Of a stretch of 35,561 nucleotides of DNA, positions 8,483 to 17,367 are shown in pieces; position 1 is the first letter of the stretch, and each line of letters begins with the position of its first letter. This DNA is from Ruminococcaceae bacterium UBA5891. GTDB lineage: Bacteria > Bacillota > Clostridia > Oscillospirales > Acutalibacteraceae. Made by a program: the position numbers and the translations under genes. The stretch lies in NCBI GenBank assembly GCA_002431945.1, contig DJET01000006.1:1-35561 (forward strand), in the 5' to 3' direction. The notes beneath the pieces are model-generated. The model did not search any database. It was given only the letters and a program-made list of their open reading frames with translations, and had not been told where the DNA came from.

Positions 8483-8496
8483 ACAACCTTTATTGT
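8483..8496. promoter_or_regulatory. Candidate operator, ACAA-N6-TTGT palindrome
   Basis: ACAACCTTTATTGT lies about 22-36 bases downstream of the predicted start of transcription of the region 1 operon, a place where a bound repressor would block elongation. Its reverse complement (ACAATAAAGGTTGT) matches the site at 24494-24507 at 13 of 14 positions, and the flanks (TT-n before, C after) also agree. Regulator unknown. Confidence 0.45.
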
Positions 8497-8524
8497 CAAA
8501 TCGTCCATCAATTGTGCTGACTTT

Positions 8525-8553
8525 ATTATATATTTTAGTAAGAATATAAACAA
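8525..8553 (-). promoter_or_regulatory. Sigma-A promoter of the region 1 operon
   Basis: On the minus strand TTGTTT (8553-8548) is separated by 17 bases from TATAAT (8530-8525). It gives a leader of about 65 bases before the ATG at 8453. Confidence 0.7.
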
Positions 8554-8594
8554 TATTTTAATCTTACCCCTTTGTTGTCTATATTTGAGGTGGA

Positions 8595-8623
8595 TTGATT
8601 TTACCTGCCGCAGATGTTAAAAT
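8595..8623 (+). promoter_or_regulatory. Sigma-A promoter of the S66 peptidase gene
   Basis: TTGATT (8595-8600), a 17-base spacer, then TAAAAT (8618-8623). An AAAGGAG ribosome site follows at 8636-8642, eight bases before the ATG. It is divergent from the region 1 promoter. Confidence 0.7.
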
Positions 8624-8650
8624 ATAGAAAAAACCAAAGGAGCAAAAGCT

Positions 8651-9553
8651 ATGCTTAAACCGAAAAGACTGCTTAAGGGCGATACGGTTGCCGTAATTTC
8701 ACCCTGCTTTGCAACGCCTGCCGAAAGACTGCCCGCTATATTAAAGGCAATAGAAAATTTAGGTCTTAAGGCACGGCTCGGTAAATATGTTACCGCCGTA
8801 ACCGAAGGCTACTGCGCCTCCCCGTATGAACGCGCCGAGGATTTTAACGGCGCCGTAAAGGATAAGAACGTTAAAATGATACTTTTTGACGGCGGCGAGG
8901 TGTGCAACGAAATTTTGCCGCTTATCGATTACGCCGCGATAGCCGAAAACCCGAAAATCATATGCAGCTATTCCGACGGTACAAGCCTTTTAGACCCCAT
9001 AACCACAAAAACCGGACTTGTTACATATTACGGGCAGGGCACCCTAAGCACGCTTTATTCGCAATATAACCGCGAATGCTTTAAATCCGCCTTTTTTGAA
9101 AGTACCGTACCGCTTTATAAAACTGCAAAGGGGTTAAAAAAAGTATACGGCGGAAAGGCAAGCGGCAGGCTTATAGGCGGTTACCTGCTTAATTTTTCAC
9201 TGCTTTGCGGTAATCCTTATTTTGCCTTTGACGGTAATATAGACCATATTTTGTTTTTTGAAGACAACATAGCCTTTAACGGAGCGCCGGCTGTAAGCAG
9301 ATATATAAGCAACATAGAGCAAAGCGGGCTTTGGAAAAGCGTTAAGGGCGTTATCGTAGGCAATTACTCAAATACCGAAAATAAGGAATTTGACAGCTTG
9401 CTTAACAAATTTGCAAACAAATGGCGTTTGCCGTTTATTAAATGCGACGATTTCGGCCACGGCGAATTTCAGGCGATACTTCCTATCGGCATAGAATGTG
9501 AAATAAACGCCGATCGCGGCACGGTAGAGTTTAAGGAAAGCTTTACAAAATAA
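8651..9553 (+). CDS. S66 family serine peptidase (LD-carboxypeptidase / MccF-like)
   Basis: The 300-residue cytosolic protein opens with the family N-terminus (LLKGDTVAVISPCFATP). It has the GG-x-LLP-type block (DGGEVCNEILPLIDY) and the nucleophile motif SYSDGT (S108; the usual form is GYSD-x-T). Acid E204 in FFEDN and H270 in DFGHGE complete the expected Ser-Glu-His triad. Length is normal for the family (about 300-340). Known members either cut the L,D bond of murein tetrapeptides for cell-wall recycling or hydrolyse peptide-nucleotide antibiotics such as microcin C7. The sequence alone does not decide between these. It is a single-gene unit between two operons on the other strand, with its own promoter. 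Confidence 0.85.
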   Translation: MLKPKRLLKGDTVAVISPCFATPAERLPAILKAIENLGLKARLGKYVTAVTEGYCASPYERAEDFNGAVKDKNVKMILFDGGEVCNEILPLIDYAAIAENPKIICSYSDGTSLLDPITTKTGLVTYYGQGTLSTLYSQYNRECFKSAFFESTVPLYKTAKGLKKVYGGKASGRLIGGYLLNFSLLCGNPYFAFDGNIDHILFFEDNIAFNGAPAVSRYISNIEQSGLWKSVKGVIVGNYSNTENKEFDSLLNKFANKWRLPFIKCDDFGHGEFQAILPIGIECEINADRGTVEFKESFTK

Positions 9554-9576
9554 GCTGTACACTATTTATAGGAAAA

Positions 9577-9724
9577 AAACGGATTGCCGCGCACCTTACT
9601 CACTCTTGCGGTACCCAAAAGTTGTTTTCGCAATAGCTAAACGCTGTGTCATTCTGAGCGCTTGGCGCGAAAGAATCTGTATTCCCCTTAAAAGAAAAAC
9701 GGATTACCGCGCACCTTGCGGTGC
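9577..9724 (+). repeat. Dispersed repeat element in a convergent spacer
   Basis: Two copies of ACGGATTRCCGCGCACCTT start at about 9579 and 9699, 120 bases apart. Between them lie TTCGCAAT (9627-9634) and TGTCATTCTGAGCG (9647-9660), followed by AAGAATC. The TCATTCTGAGCG-GAATC type is a widespread intergenic repeat in clostridial genomes. The ends match the element at 1-125 and the partial copy at 35521-35561. There is no plausible coding sequence. Confidence 0.7.
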
Positions 9725-9749
9725 TTTTATAACAACATTTCAATTTTAC

Positions 9750-9781
9750 TTCGGGCGGCTTAAAGCCGCCCGAATTTTTTT
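9750..9781. terminator. Bidirectional terminator between convergent units
   Basis: An 11-bp GC-rich stem (TTCGGGCGGCT with AGCCGCCCGAA, loop TAA) is followed by seven T on the plus strand. It sits 18 bases past the last gene of the region 2 operon, so it can serve both that operon and the S66 gene. Confidence 0.85.
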
Positions 9782-9791
9782 AATGCAGTCT

Positions 9792-11087
9792 TCAGCTTTG
9801 CGCCGCTTCGTTGGCGTCTTCAATATATCCTTCGTAAATCGGCTTTATTGAAGAAAGGCTTGTTTGAATGTTAGAACCGCCGCAAACAAGATCGAAATAC
9901 TCGCTGCCGTTTTTAATTGCTGAATCATAGAAGGTGTCGTTAAAAATGCTCTTTCCGAGTTCTTTATAAAGGTTTAAATTTTCCTCCGGCACTTCCTTGT
10001 TTTTCTCTTTAGCCTCTTCGCTTACCGATTTTAAGATCATTTCTATAAGCTTGCCTGCGTGATACGGATTTTTACTGCCCGTGCCGATACCGTAGCCGCT
10101 TGCGTGCGCAACATTGGTCTTTTCGGTGTTGTTAGGTCCGTAGGGGGTGGGCACTACACCGTACTCAAAGTCAAACTGTTTTGCCTTTTTGGCGGGGATT
10201 ATGTTGTTGGTTTCAGACCAGCTGTATTCCTGTAAAAATGCGTTTCTGCCCTGATAGAAGCTTGTATAAATATTATCGCCGTCAATTCCTCTCCACTTAG
10301 AGGTGTAATACATATCCTGTACAAATTCGCTTGTCTGAACAACTGCGGGATCGCTTAAATTAAGTTCGTATAAACCGTTTTCATTTATTTTGCAAAGTGC
10401 GGTATGGTTAGCTCCAAGCCATGCCCAAGGATACCAGCAGCAAAGTCCCCAGCGGTCGGTGTTGCCGTCGCCGTCGGTATCAACGGTGAGCGTTTTGCAC
10501 ATCTGCTTAAAGGTATCGAACGTCCATTCGCCCTTTTTGTAAAGCTCCATCGGGTCGTCAAGCCCCGACTGATCCAGCATATCCTTATTATAATAAAGCA
10601 CAAGCGGCGAAACATCGGACACGGCGGCGCAGTATATCTGATTTTTAAAGGAGAAAAACGCCTCTGAAGCCGAGCGGCTCATATATTCCGAATTTGTATC
10701 GATATATTTTTCTATCGGCTGGGTATAGCCCTTCATGGCAAAAAGCGGATACTCCGAAACCGAACCGAAAATAACGTCGATAGGGCTGCCCGAAGCGCTT
10801 GCGGACAATACCTTTGTAGTCCATGTATCGTAATCGGCGGATATAACCTGCACCTTTACGCCGTAAAGCTGTTCATACTCGGTTATGGCTTTAATTACCG
10901 CGTCGTTTTTATCGTCGGTTCCCTGCCCCGGTCTTATAAACGTAAGATCCGCCGCCGCTTCGCCGTTAATGGAAGTGTCTTCAAGCTTTTTAACGGTGTT
11001 TTTTGAAGAACCGCAGCCGGCAAACAAGCCTGCGGACAAAACTGCCGCAAGTGAAACCGATAAAATTTTAATGCCTATTTTTTTCAT
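9792..11087 (-). CDS. Sugar ABC transporter substrate-binding lipoprotein
   Basis: The 431-residue protein has a lipoprotein signal with lipobox LFAGC (C25). The rest is a family 1-type solute-binding protein: LTFIRPGQGTDDKNDAV opening, then DVIFGS, IYCAAVSDVSPLVLYYNKDML, WTFDTFKQMCKTLT and a DTDGDGNTDRWG calcium-loop-like segment. It would bind a sugar or oligosaccharide outside the membrane and pass it to the permease pair encoded just upstream (11112-13027). It is the last gene of the operon, 24 bases after the permease gene. The start ATG follows GGAGGG. Substrate cannot be read from sequence. Confidence 0.92.
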   Translation of the reverse strand: MKKIGIKILSVSLAAVLSAGLFAGCGSSKNTVKKLEDTSINGEAAADLTFIRPGQGTDDKNDAVIKAITEYEQLYGVKVQVISADYDTWTTKVLSASASGSPIDVIFGSVSEYPLFAMKGYTQPIEKYIDTNSEYMSRSASEAFFSFKNQIYCAAVSDVSPLVLYYNKDMLDQSGLDDPMELYKKGEWTFDTFKQMCKTLTVDTDGDGNTDRWGLCCWYPWAWLGANHTALCKINENGLYELNLSDPAVVQTSEFVQDMYYTSKWRGIDGDNIYTSFYQGRNAFLQEYSWSETNNIIPAKKAKQFDFEYGVVPTPYGPNNTEKTNVAHASGYGIGTGSKNPYHAGKLIEMILKSVSEEAKEKNKEVPEENLNLYKELGKSIFNDTFYDSAIKNGSEYFDLVCGGSNIQTSLSSIKPIYEGYIEDANEAAQS

Positions 11088-11111
11088 TTGTTTTCCCTCC
11101 GAAAATAAATT

Positions 11112-12113
11112 TTATCCAACTATACCTGTGCGCTCAACGCTTTCGGTAAATTGTTTTTGCAAAATAATATACATAACAAGCAGCGGCAGCATAACCAAAA
11201 TACAGCCGCACTCAAGCACGCCGTCGCGCATAAGCATAAGCTCTTGGCTTGTAATGCTTGAAATGCTCCCTGCGGTTATATCCAGCATACCGTTAAGCAT
11301 AGTAAGGCTTACGGAAAGCGTTTGCTTATCCATTAAGAACATAGAGGCTTCATAGTAATTGTTCCAGTACCAAACAACCGAAAACACAAGCACCGTTACA
11401 ATTGCGGGCTTTACGTTCGGCAGCATTACGCTTGTAAAGGTCTTAAAGCTGCCGCAGCCGTCTATAAGCGCGGCTTCCTCAAGCTCCTTGGGCATATTTC
11501 TGAAAAACTGTCTCATTATAAAAATGTAAAGTCCCGAACGTATACCCATACCGAACGCCGCCGTTAAGTAAAACGGCCAGCCCGTGTTAAGCAGATTTAT
11601 ATGCTCCCCACCGGTTATCGCACTGTATATAAAGCCTATGCCGAACATATTAAAGCTTTGAAAATTTGCATAAAGCGGGACTATCAGGTTTTGTATCGGC
11701 ACTATAATGGTGAATATAAGGCAGCCGAACAAAAGCCCGCGCTCTTTAAATTTAAACCTTGCAAAGCCGTAGCCCGCAAGCAGAGTTGAGACCATTTGCA
11801 GGCACACGCTGGGCACCAAGATCAAGAGCGTATTTTTAAGCGAGCTCCAAAATTTAAGAGATTTTATTGCCAGCCTCATAGCCTGCGTGCTGTAATGCTT
11901 AGGCAGCCATATTACGGTGGGATCATATACGTCCACTCCCGCTTTAAACGCGCCGCTTACCATAAACAGTATCGGGTAAAGCATTACATAGCCCATTCCT
12001 ATAAGAAAGACCGCGCGCAGCAGATTTTTAAAAAACGAAACCGTTTTCTGCTTTGCGGTTTCCTTTTTGCGCTCTCTTAGCGCCGTGGTATTTTTAATTC
12101 CCGCGGTCAGCAT
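11112..12113 (-). CDS. Carbohydrate ABC transporter permease (MalG type)
   Basis: An integral membrane protein with about six helices. The ATPase-contact (EAA) loop is clear: EELEEAALIDGCGSFKTF ending in MLPNVKP. I chose the ATG at 12113 because GGGGGTGAT ends four bases before it; an in-frame GTG at 12122 would lie inside that ribosome site. The chosen start gives 333 residues, slightly longer than usual because of a basic, cytosolic N-terminal stretch. It pairs with the MalF-type permease encoded immediately upstream and with the binding protein downstream. No ATPase gene is nearby. Confidence 0.92.
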   Translation of the reverse strand: MLTAGIKNTTALRERKKETAKQKTVSFFKNLLRAVFLIGMGYVMLYPILFMVSGAFKAGVDVYDPTVIWLPKHYSTQAMRLAIKSLKFWSSLKNTLLILVPSVCLQMVSTLLAGYGFARFKFKERGLLFGCLIFTIIVPIQNLIVPLYANFQSFNMFGIGFIYSAITGGEHINLLNTGWPFYLTAAFGMGIRSGLYIFIMRQFFRNMPKELEEAALIDGCGSFKTFTSVMLPNVKPAIVTVLVFSVVWYWNNYYEASMFLMDKQTLSVSLTMLNGMLDITAGSISSITSQELMLMRDGVLECGCILVMLPLLVMYIILQKQFTESVERTGIVG

Positions 12114-12127
12114 AAATATCACCCCCG

Positions 12128-13027
12128 TTAATCAACCTGATAGTAAACCTTACGCGATATAAGACCGCCCACTATTCCGATTATCACAAGCACGCACACA
12201 AAGTATACCAGCGCCATTGTGCTTGAATATTCGTAATAACCGAGGTTAAGCTGTTCCTCAATAAGTCTCATTACCGAGTTGCTGTAATCCGTAAAGGAAT
12301 CTATTACCGTATATATAACCGTAACAAGTATTGTGGGCGAGACGGTGGGAAAGGTTATTTTCCAAAATTTTTCCCATTCGGTGGCGCCTTCCATATCCGC
12401 CGCCTCGTAAGAGCTGCGCGGTATGTTGTTTACCGCCGCCAAAAGCAAGAGTATCTGCACGCCCGATTTCCACGAAAGGTCGAAAAGCTGGTTTATTATT
12501 TCCGTAAAGCTTTTCATAAGCTTATCGGGAAGCCCTATTCCCTCAAGCAAAGTCTCAAAGGAGGTTGCTTTGAATAAATAGGTCGTTTCGTTGCCGCTTA
12601 TTCCGCTGCCCATAATATTTTCCTGCAAAACGGTTATTACAACGCCCGAAGAAATTATTACCGGCAAAAAGAATATTGCGCGCGCAAGGGTTCTGCCCTT
12701 ATATTCTCCCCTTAATATCAGCGCGACAAAAAGACTGAAAAACACTATTATAAGCACGCGCGGGAACATACCTGCAAGCGAGCTTGAAAGCACCTTTAAA
12801 AAATCAAGGTCGGAAAACAGCTTTTTATAGTTTGCGGTACCCACAAAGCTTAAATTAACGCCGTTTTCACCGAAGCTAAGCTTATTTACCGTGTAAACAA
12901 CGCCTTCGATAAACGGTATCAGGAAAAAGCATATAAAGCCTATAAACCAAGGAAGTATATAAAGCCTGCCGGTCATTGCGCGTTTTCCCGCAAAGGAAAG
13001 CCCCGAACCTTTTCTTTTTATACTCAT
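12128..13027 (-). CDS. Sugar ABC transporter permease (MalF type)
   Basis: This is a 299-residue membrane protein. The EAA loop reads SYEAADMEGATEWEKFW followed by ITFPTVSP. The start overlaps the stop of the DUF5696 gene by four bases (ATGA), with GGAGGG inside the end of that gene, so translation is probably coupled. It forms the second half of the permease pair with the next gene. Confidence 0.92.
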   Translation of the reverse strand: MSIKRKGSGLSFAGKRAMTGRLYILPWFIGFICFFLIPFIEGVVYTVNKLSFGENGVNLSFVGTANYKKLFSDLDFLKVLSSSLAGMFPRVLIIVFFSLFVALILRGEYKGRTLARAIFFLPVIISSGVVITVLQENIMGSGISGNETTYLFKATSFETLLEGIGLPDKLMKSFTEIINQLFDLSWKSGVQILLLLAAVNNIPRSSYEAADMEGATEWEKFWKITFPTVSPTILVTVIYTVIDSFTDYSNSVMRLIEEQLNLGYYEYSSTMALVYFVCVLVIIGIVGGLISRKVYYQVD

Positions 13028-15228
13028 AGCCCTTTCCCTCCGTTTACGGTGTATCCCATTGCCGGTATTTTTTCGCCGTTTACTTCCGCTTCGCTGTTAT
13101 TATAATTTACCGTCACGGTAACGCCGTTATCGTAGGCTGTTATTCTTACCCCGTCCGACAGCACGGTATGCTCTTTGATCTTCGCGCCTGACACGCTTTT
13201 TAACACGCCGCTTATTTCCTTGTAAGACTCCGCCGCCTTATTTATCCACTCGCCGTACATATCGGCATAAAGCGTATAAAACTGTGTATCGTCAATTTTA
13301 TCGGAATTGCGCGCTATAACCTCAAGCTGCAGAGAAGAACCTGTTTCAAGCGCGGTAAGAACGCTTTTTTCAAAATCTCCCGTTTTGTTGGCAGGCTCCA
13401 TAGCATACGGTATAAAGCCGTGTATAACGGTTTGGTAAAACGGCACGTCGTAATCGGTTATACCGTATCCGCTTGACTGCGTGGGTAAAGAAGAAATTTC
13501 GTCCGCATATTTAAGCGCATATGCGTTAGGAGCGCTTAAAAGCATCTTTTCGGCAGATTTTTTAAGCTTTTCAAGCGATTTTTCAAAAAGTGCCTGCGCG
13601 CTTAGCCTGTCCATACCCTTTTCGTTATAGCTCGAATAAAGCTGAGCGGCAAGCGTATCGCACGAAACGCCGGTAACGCCTGTTTTTTTAAGGCTTGCGG
13701 CAATTTTCTCCGCCGCTTTATTTACCTTTATCGGGTTTAAAAGGTACCAAAAAGCGTCGGTTTCCTTTTTTTGCAGGGTGCTTAAGGAATACTGATATTT
13801 AATAACGGGCGACTGATTAAGCATTTTTGCCGAATCCATTGTTTTAATATAGCCTAAACGGCTTTTATACATATCGGTTATATTAACATCGAAATATCCG
13901 TTTATACCGTTATCTTTCAAATAACCCGTAAGCTTTTTAAGCCCCGATTTTCCGCCGAGCGTTCCCGAAGCGGCGGCTTTTAATGGTATTCGGCTTTCGG
14001 GGCCGCCCTTTATCCAGTTGTTATATTTAAGCACGGCGCTGTCCGCTCCCGCGGCCTTTAATTCCTTTAATATATTAACGGCGTCGCCGTACTTTGTAAG
14101 CGCAATTTCGGATTTAACGGGAAACCCTAATATATGCTTTACCGCATTTACAGAGCCGTATGCGTTAACAAAAAGCGGATAATAGCTATTATTCGTTTTT
14201 TCCTTTAAAACCCCGTTTTCAACCAAATAATTCTGATAGCAAAGCGCCATATCGGTATACCCCGTATCAGGCTCTAAAAGAAAGTATGTTACAGAAAGCT
14301 TATCAAGCTCCGGCGCCGCGTTTTCGAACACGCGCACTTCCTTTTTGTTCCACGATTTATCGTTAAACGAAGCCATTGTGCTGTCGCGGTAAATAAATTC
14401 GCTGTAAACCGAATTATAGCTTTCGGTAGATGATGTAACCTGAGCGTTTACCGAACAGCGCGCCTCGCCCGAAGTAATAACCGCAACGCTTGATCCCTTA
14501 GGCGCGGAGGTTCCGAACACGGGCAGCAGCGCGTTTTCGGTATGTCCAGAAGCCGCGGTAATATCTATTGCGCCGTCTCTGCCGTAAACATACTGCTTAT
14601 AGGTTTTATAAGCCGATTTTCCGTTATTAAAGTTAATAACCGCTCCGCACCCGTCCGGCACGAAAAGAAAACCGTCCTCCTGCTTGCCGCCCGCATTGAA
14701 ATACGGCAGAAGCGACCAGCCCGTAAGCCTGTAAGAGGAATCCTCTTCCTTAATATCCTTAATAACAACCGAAGCGGTAAATTCGTTACCCTTAAGAGTA
14801 TAATCCACCGGCACGGTTATTTTGCATTTCGGAAAATAATAGCTTGCCCTTACGCCGTCGGTAATTTTTTCACTTGTAAGCCCGCCCTTTTTAACGCAAA
14901 ACGCCGCCGAGGAAAGCTCGTATATGTTTCCGCTTTGATCCGCGTACTTTATTATAAGCTGCGAATCGTAATTCATTTTTATATTTGGCTTTATGCTTTC
15001 GTCCGCGTCGAAATTTTCGGGGGTTGTGCGCCATTCGCTGCCGGTTTCGCTGTTTTTTATAATAACGGCTCCCGTTTTTTCATTAAAATGAAGTGACATC
15101 GCTCCGTTTTCCCGAATGTTTTTAAAGCCGGCGTACGAAACGCTTTCGGCATTTGCCGGCGGTATTTTGACCGCAAAAGCGAGGCAAAGCGCCGATAACA
15201 CGCCTATTAACCTTATAATTTTTTTCAA
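13024..15228 (-). CDS. DUF5696 family protein, secreted, glycoside-hydrolase-like
   Basis: The TTG at 15228 is preferred because GGGGTGA ends five bases before it; a GTG at 15237 would overlap that site. Either start leads into a signal peptide (KKIIRLIGVLSALCLAFAV to PANA). The 734-residue product matches DUF5696 as I recall it. It has an N-terminal beta-sandwich region (GAMSLHFNEKTGAVIIKNSETG, FLFVPDGCGAVINFNNG) and a barrel-like half with GADSAVLKYNNW, GINGYFDVNITDMY and GVSCDTLAAQLYSSYNEKG. A late block reads DYDVPFYQTVIHGFIPYAMEP. Domain order resembles retaining GH families (sandwich then TIM barrel), but activity is unproven. It sits between two permease pairs, so it probably acts outside on the sugar they import. 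No lipobox is present. Confidence 0.8.
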   Translation of the reverse strand: MKKIIRLIGVLSALCLAFAVKIPPANAESVSYAGFKNIRENGAMSLHFNEKTGAVIIKNSETGSEWRTTPENFDADESIKPNIKMNYDSQLIIKYADQSGNIYELSSAAFCVKKGGLTSEKITDGVRASYYFPKCKITVPVDYTLKGNEFTASVVIKDIKEEDSSYRLTGWSLLPYFNAGGKQEDGFLFVPDGCGAVINFNNGKSAYKTYKQYVYGRDGAIDITAASGHTENALLPVFGTSAPKGSSVAVITSGEARCSVNAQVTSSTESYNSVYSEFIYRDSTMASFNDKSWNKKEVRVFENAAPELDKLSVTYFLLEPDTGYTDMALCYQNYLVENGVLKEKTNNSYYPLFVNAYGSVNAVKHILGFPVKSEIALTKYGDAVNILKELKAAGADSAVLKYNNWIKGGPESRIPLKAAASGTLGGKSGLKKLTGYLKDNGINGYFDVNITDMYKSRLGYIKTMDSAKMLNQSPVIKYQYSLSTLQKKETDAFWYLLNPIKVNKAAEKIAASLKKTGVTGVSCDTLAAQLYSSYNEKGMDRLSAQALFEKSLEKLKKSAEKMLLSAPNAYALKYADEISSLPTQSSGYGITDYDVPFYQTVIHGFIPYAMEPANKTGDFEKSVLTALETGSSLQLEVIARNSDKIDDTQFYTLYADMYGEWINKAAESYKEISGVLKSVSGAKIKEHTVLSDGVRITAYDNGVTVTVNYNNSEAEVNGEKIPAMGYTVNGGKGL

Positions 15229-15243
15229 GACGTTCACCCCGCT

Positions 15244-17349
15244 TTAAATTCGCATAAGAATTTCGTTAAACAGCGTTACAATAAAGCTTATAAGCTGCGA
15301 AAGCATACTGTAAGCCATGGCGTACAGCGCCGCTACAATAATTACGCCGAGCAGTGTTATCAAAACGGCAAAAACCGTTTTACCGAGCGTAAACTGCTGT
15401 ACCTCGCGTATTGCGTTTATAAGGCCTATCGCCACCCAAACGTATATTCCGTAAACCGCAACGAAGTAGAATGTTCCCTCGTCGTAAACCAAAGCGTTGC
15501 TTATAACGGTAAGCGGTATCATAAACACCACATACGGCATAAGAGAATACGCGCAGGATATCCAGATATTTTTAAGCTTTCCCTCGCCGTCCATAAGCGT
15601 TCCTACCGCCCAGTTGCAAAGCACCGTAACGGCAAATACGCCTACCGTGCCTATAAACGTATAAAAGATATTAAAATCCGAAGCCCTTGTTGATTTTGAA
15701 AACAAAAAGCTTGTGTTTTGCCGCACGAATATATTTACCGCAAAGAAAAGCGCAACTATTATATTAGCCGCCGCCAGCGAGCCGCGGCGGGACTCTCTTA
15801 AAGAATACTGCCCCTTAAACGGGTGCTTCATAACATAAAACGGGTAGCGCCTTACCGATATATCAAGGTAATAATCGCTCACGGCTTTTTTTGCTCTTAC
15901 CCGCTTTAATACGGCTGCCGCGACAATAAGAATTACAATACCCGCCGCTATATAGACAAATGCGTTTTTAAGCAGCTCGGAACGGTATTCGTAAAAGGAG
16001 TTTGAATAGCTCAGCGTATCGTTGGAATTTTTAAAGTATTTAAGCGACTGCCTGTAATTACCCTCTGCCTGATACGCTTTACCGAGCCCCACGTTAGCAA
16101 GGGTATACTTGCTGTCATACCGCAGTATTTCGGTACAAAGCTCCTTGCACTGCGAGTATTTGCCGTCCGATAAAAGCAGCGACGCCTTTCTTACAAGTCT
16201 TCCGAACTCCGTAGGTGTGAAAACCGTAACCGAACAGTTTTTGGAGTCGACCGCAAAAACCGTTTCCCCTACCGTTTCAATAGCCGCCGCCTCGGAAAAA
16301 CAGCCGAACTGCGACGATGTTCCGCCGAAAGCGAAAAGCATATTCGAATCCTTGTCAAACTGGAAAAGTCTGTTTCTTCTGGTATCAAGAATTGTGAAAA
16401 ATCCGTCCGGATCAACGTCTACGTCGCTTATTACCGATTGAATAAGCCCGTTTTTGTTATCATAATAGGTCTCGCTGTCGCCGTATGTTCTGCTTGTACC
16501 CGCCGACTTGTAAACCAGCAGGCTGTTGCCGTAATAATTAAGCTTGCGAACCTGATTTACATTGCTGTCAACGTCGTTTTTAGTGGTATATATCATATCG
16601 TCGGCGTCTATATCAAAGTTATTGTAATTTACTGGCACCGCGCGCGCCTGATTGCTGCTCATACTTTTCGGCACTATCTTAGCCCACATTTTTTCAAGCA
16701 CAAGCTTTGCGGTCATGGTTACGCTTTCACTGCCGTAAAAGCCCAAAAAATTATGCTCTGCGTCAAACTGCAGCGCGCCGCTGTAACAGCCGAAGGAAAT
16801 AACGTAAACAATACCGTTTGAATCGACGGCAACCTTTGACGGCTTATATGCAAAATCACTGCTTAAAAGATCGCTTTCGGGTTTATTTATATTATCAAAA
16901 AGCTTGCCGCCGTTATCAAATATATAAACCGTACCGGCGCCCTTGTCCGCCACATATATTTCGCCGTTTTTTCTTACAAACAGTCCGGTTGCCTCTGCAA
17001 AGGCTATTTTTTCACCGCCGCGGTCTACGGGTTCTATAACGCGCGCAAGGCTGTAATTCAGAGCGTCTATCACAACTATGCGGCTGTTGCCCGAATCAAG
17101 CAAATATATAAATTTTTCGTTATCGTAATATATATCCGAAGGGTTGTTAAAGTCCCCTATACCCAAGGCCTCGCCCGTTATAAGAGTATGCGGCAGATAC
17201 CCCGCGCTTGTAGGTACGGATTTGTTATACGGATCGTATGTATAGTTGTTATACGGTCCCTCCGCCAATCCGGTCGTTCCGCAAAAGAACGCTGTCATCA
17301 GCGCCGCGGTTATACAGCAGACGAGCCTTATAATCTTTTTGGCAGTCAT
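15244..17349 (-). CDS. NHL-propeller / TPR / Yip1-type membrane protein
   Basis: The 701-residue protein has a signal peptide (about 1-29). An NHL-like beta-propeller follows (about 55-390, repeats such as NPSDIYYDNEKFIYLLDSGNSRIVVID and GLFVRKNGEIYVADKGAGTVYIFD), then a TPR-like pair of helices (about 395-455, KYTLANVGLGKAYQAEGNYRQSLKYF). A transmembrane helix (about 465-486) and a basic cytosolic stretch come next. A Yip1-like domain with about five helices ends the protein (about 525-701). The propeller and TPR part should face outward. It lies six bases before the DUF5696 gene and 18 after a permease gene, so it is probably a partner of the importers or of DUF5696. No enzymatic motif is seen. 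The start ATG follows AGGAGGAG. Confidence 0.8.
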   Translation of the reverse strand: MTAKKIIRLVCCITAALMTAFFCGTTGLAEGPYNNYTYDPYNKSVPTSAGYLPHTLITGEALGIGDFNNPSDIYYDNEKFIYLLDSGNSRIVVIDALNYSLARVIEPVDRGGEKIAFAEATGLFVRKNGEIYVADKGAGTVYIFDNGGKLFDNINKPESDLLSSDFAYKPSKVAVDSNGIVYVISFGCYSGALQFDAEHNFLGFYGSESVTMTAKLVLEKMWAKIVPKSMSSNQARAVPVNYNNFDIDADDMIYTTKNDVDSNVNQVRKLNYYGNSLLVYKSAGTSRTYGDSETYYDNKNGLIQSVISDVDVDPDGFFTILDTRRNRLFQFDKDSNMLFAFGGTSSQFGCFSEAAAIETVGETVFAVDSKNCSVTVFTPTEFGRLVRKASLLLSDGKYSQCKELCTEILRYDSKYTLANVGLGKAYQAEGNYRQSLKYFKNSNDTLSYSNSFYEYRSELLKNAFVYIAAGIVILIVAAAVLKRVRAKKAVSDYYLDISVRRYPFYVMKHPFKGQYSLRESRRGSLAAANIIVALFFAVNIFVRQNTSFLFSKSTRASDFNIFYTFIGTVGVFAVTVLCNWAVGTLMDGEGKLKNIWISCAYSLMPYVVFMIPLTVISNALVYDEGTFYFVAVYGIYVWVAIGLINAIREVQQFTLGKTVFAVLITLLGVIIVAALYAMAYSMLSQLISFIVTLFNEILMRI

Positions 17350-17367
17350 CTTGCTCCTCCTGATCTG

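Noticed and set aside
9554..9791. Possible CRISPR or phage attachment site because of repeated units
   Set aside because: There are only two units, 120 bases apart, with no spacers of regular length, no cas genes, no integrase and no tRNA.
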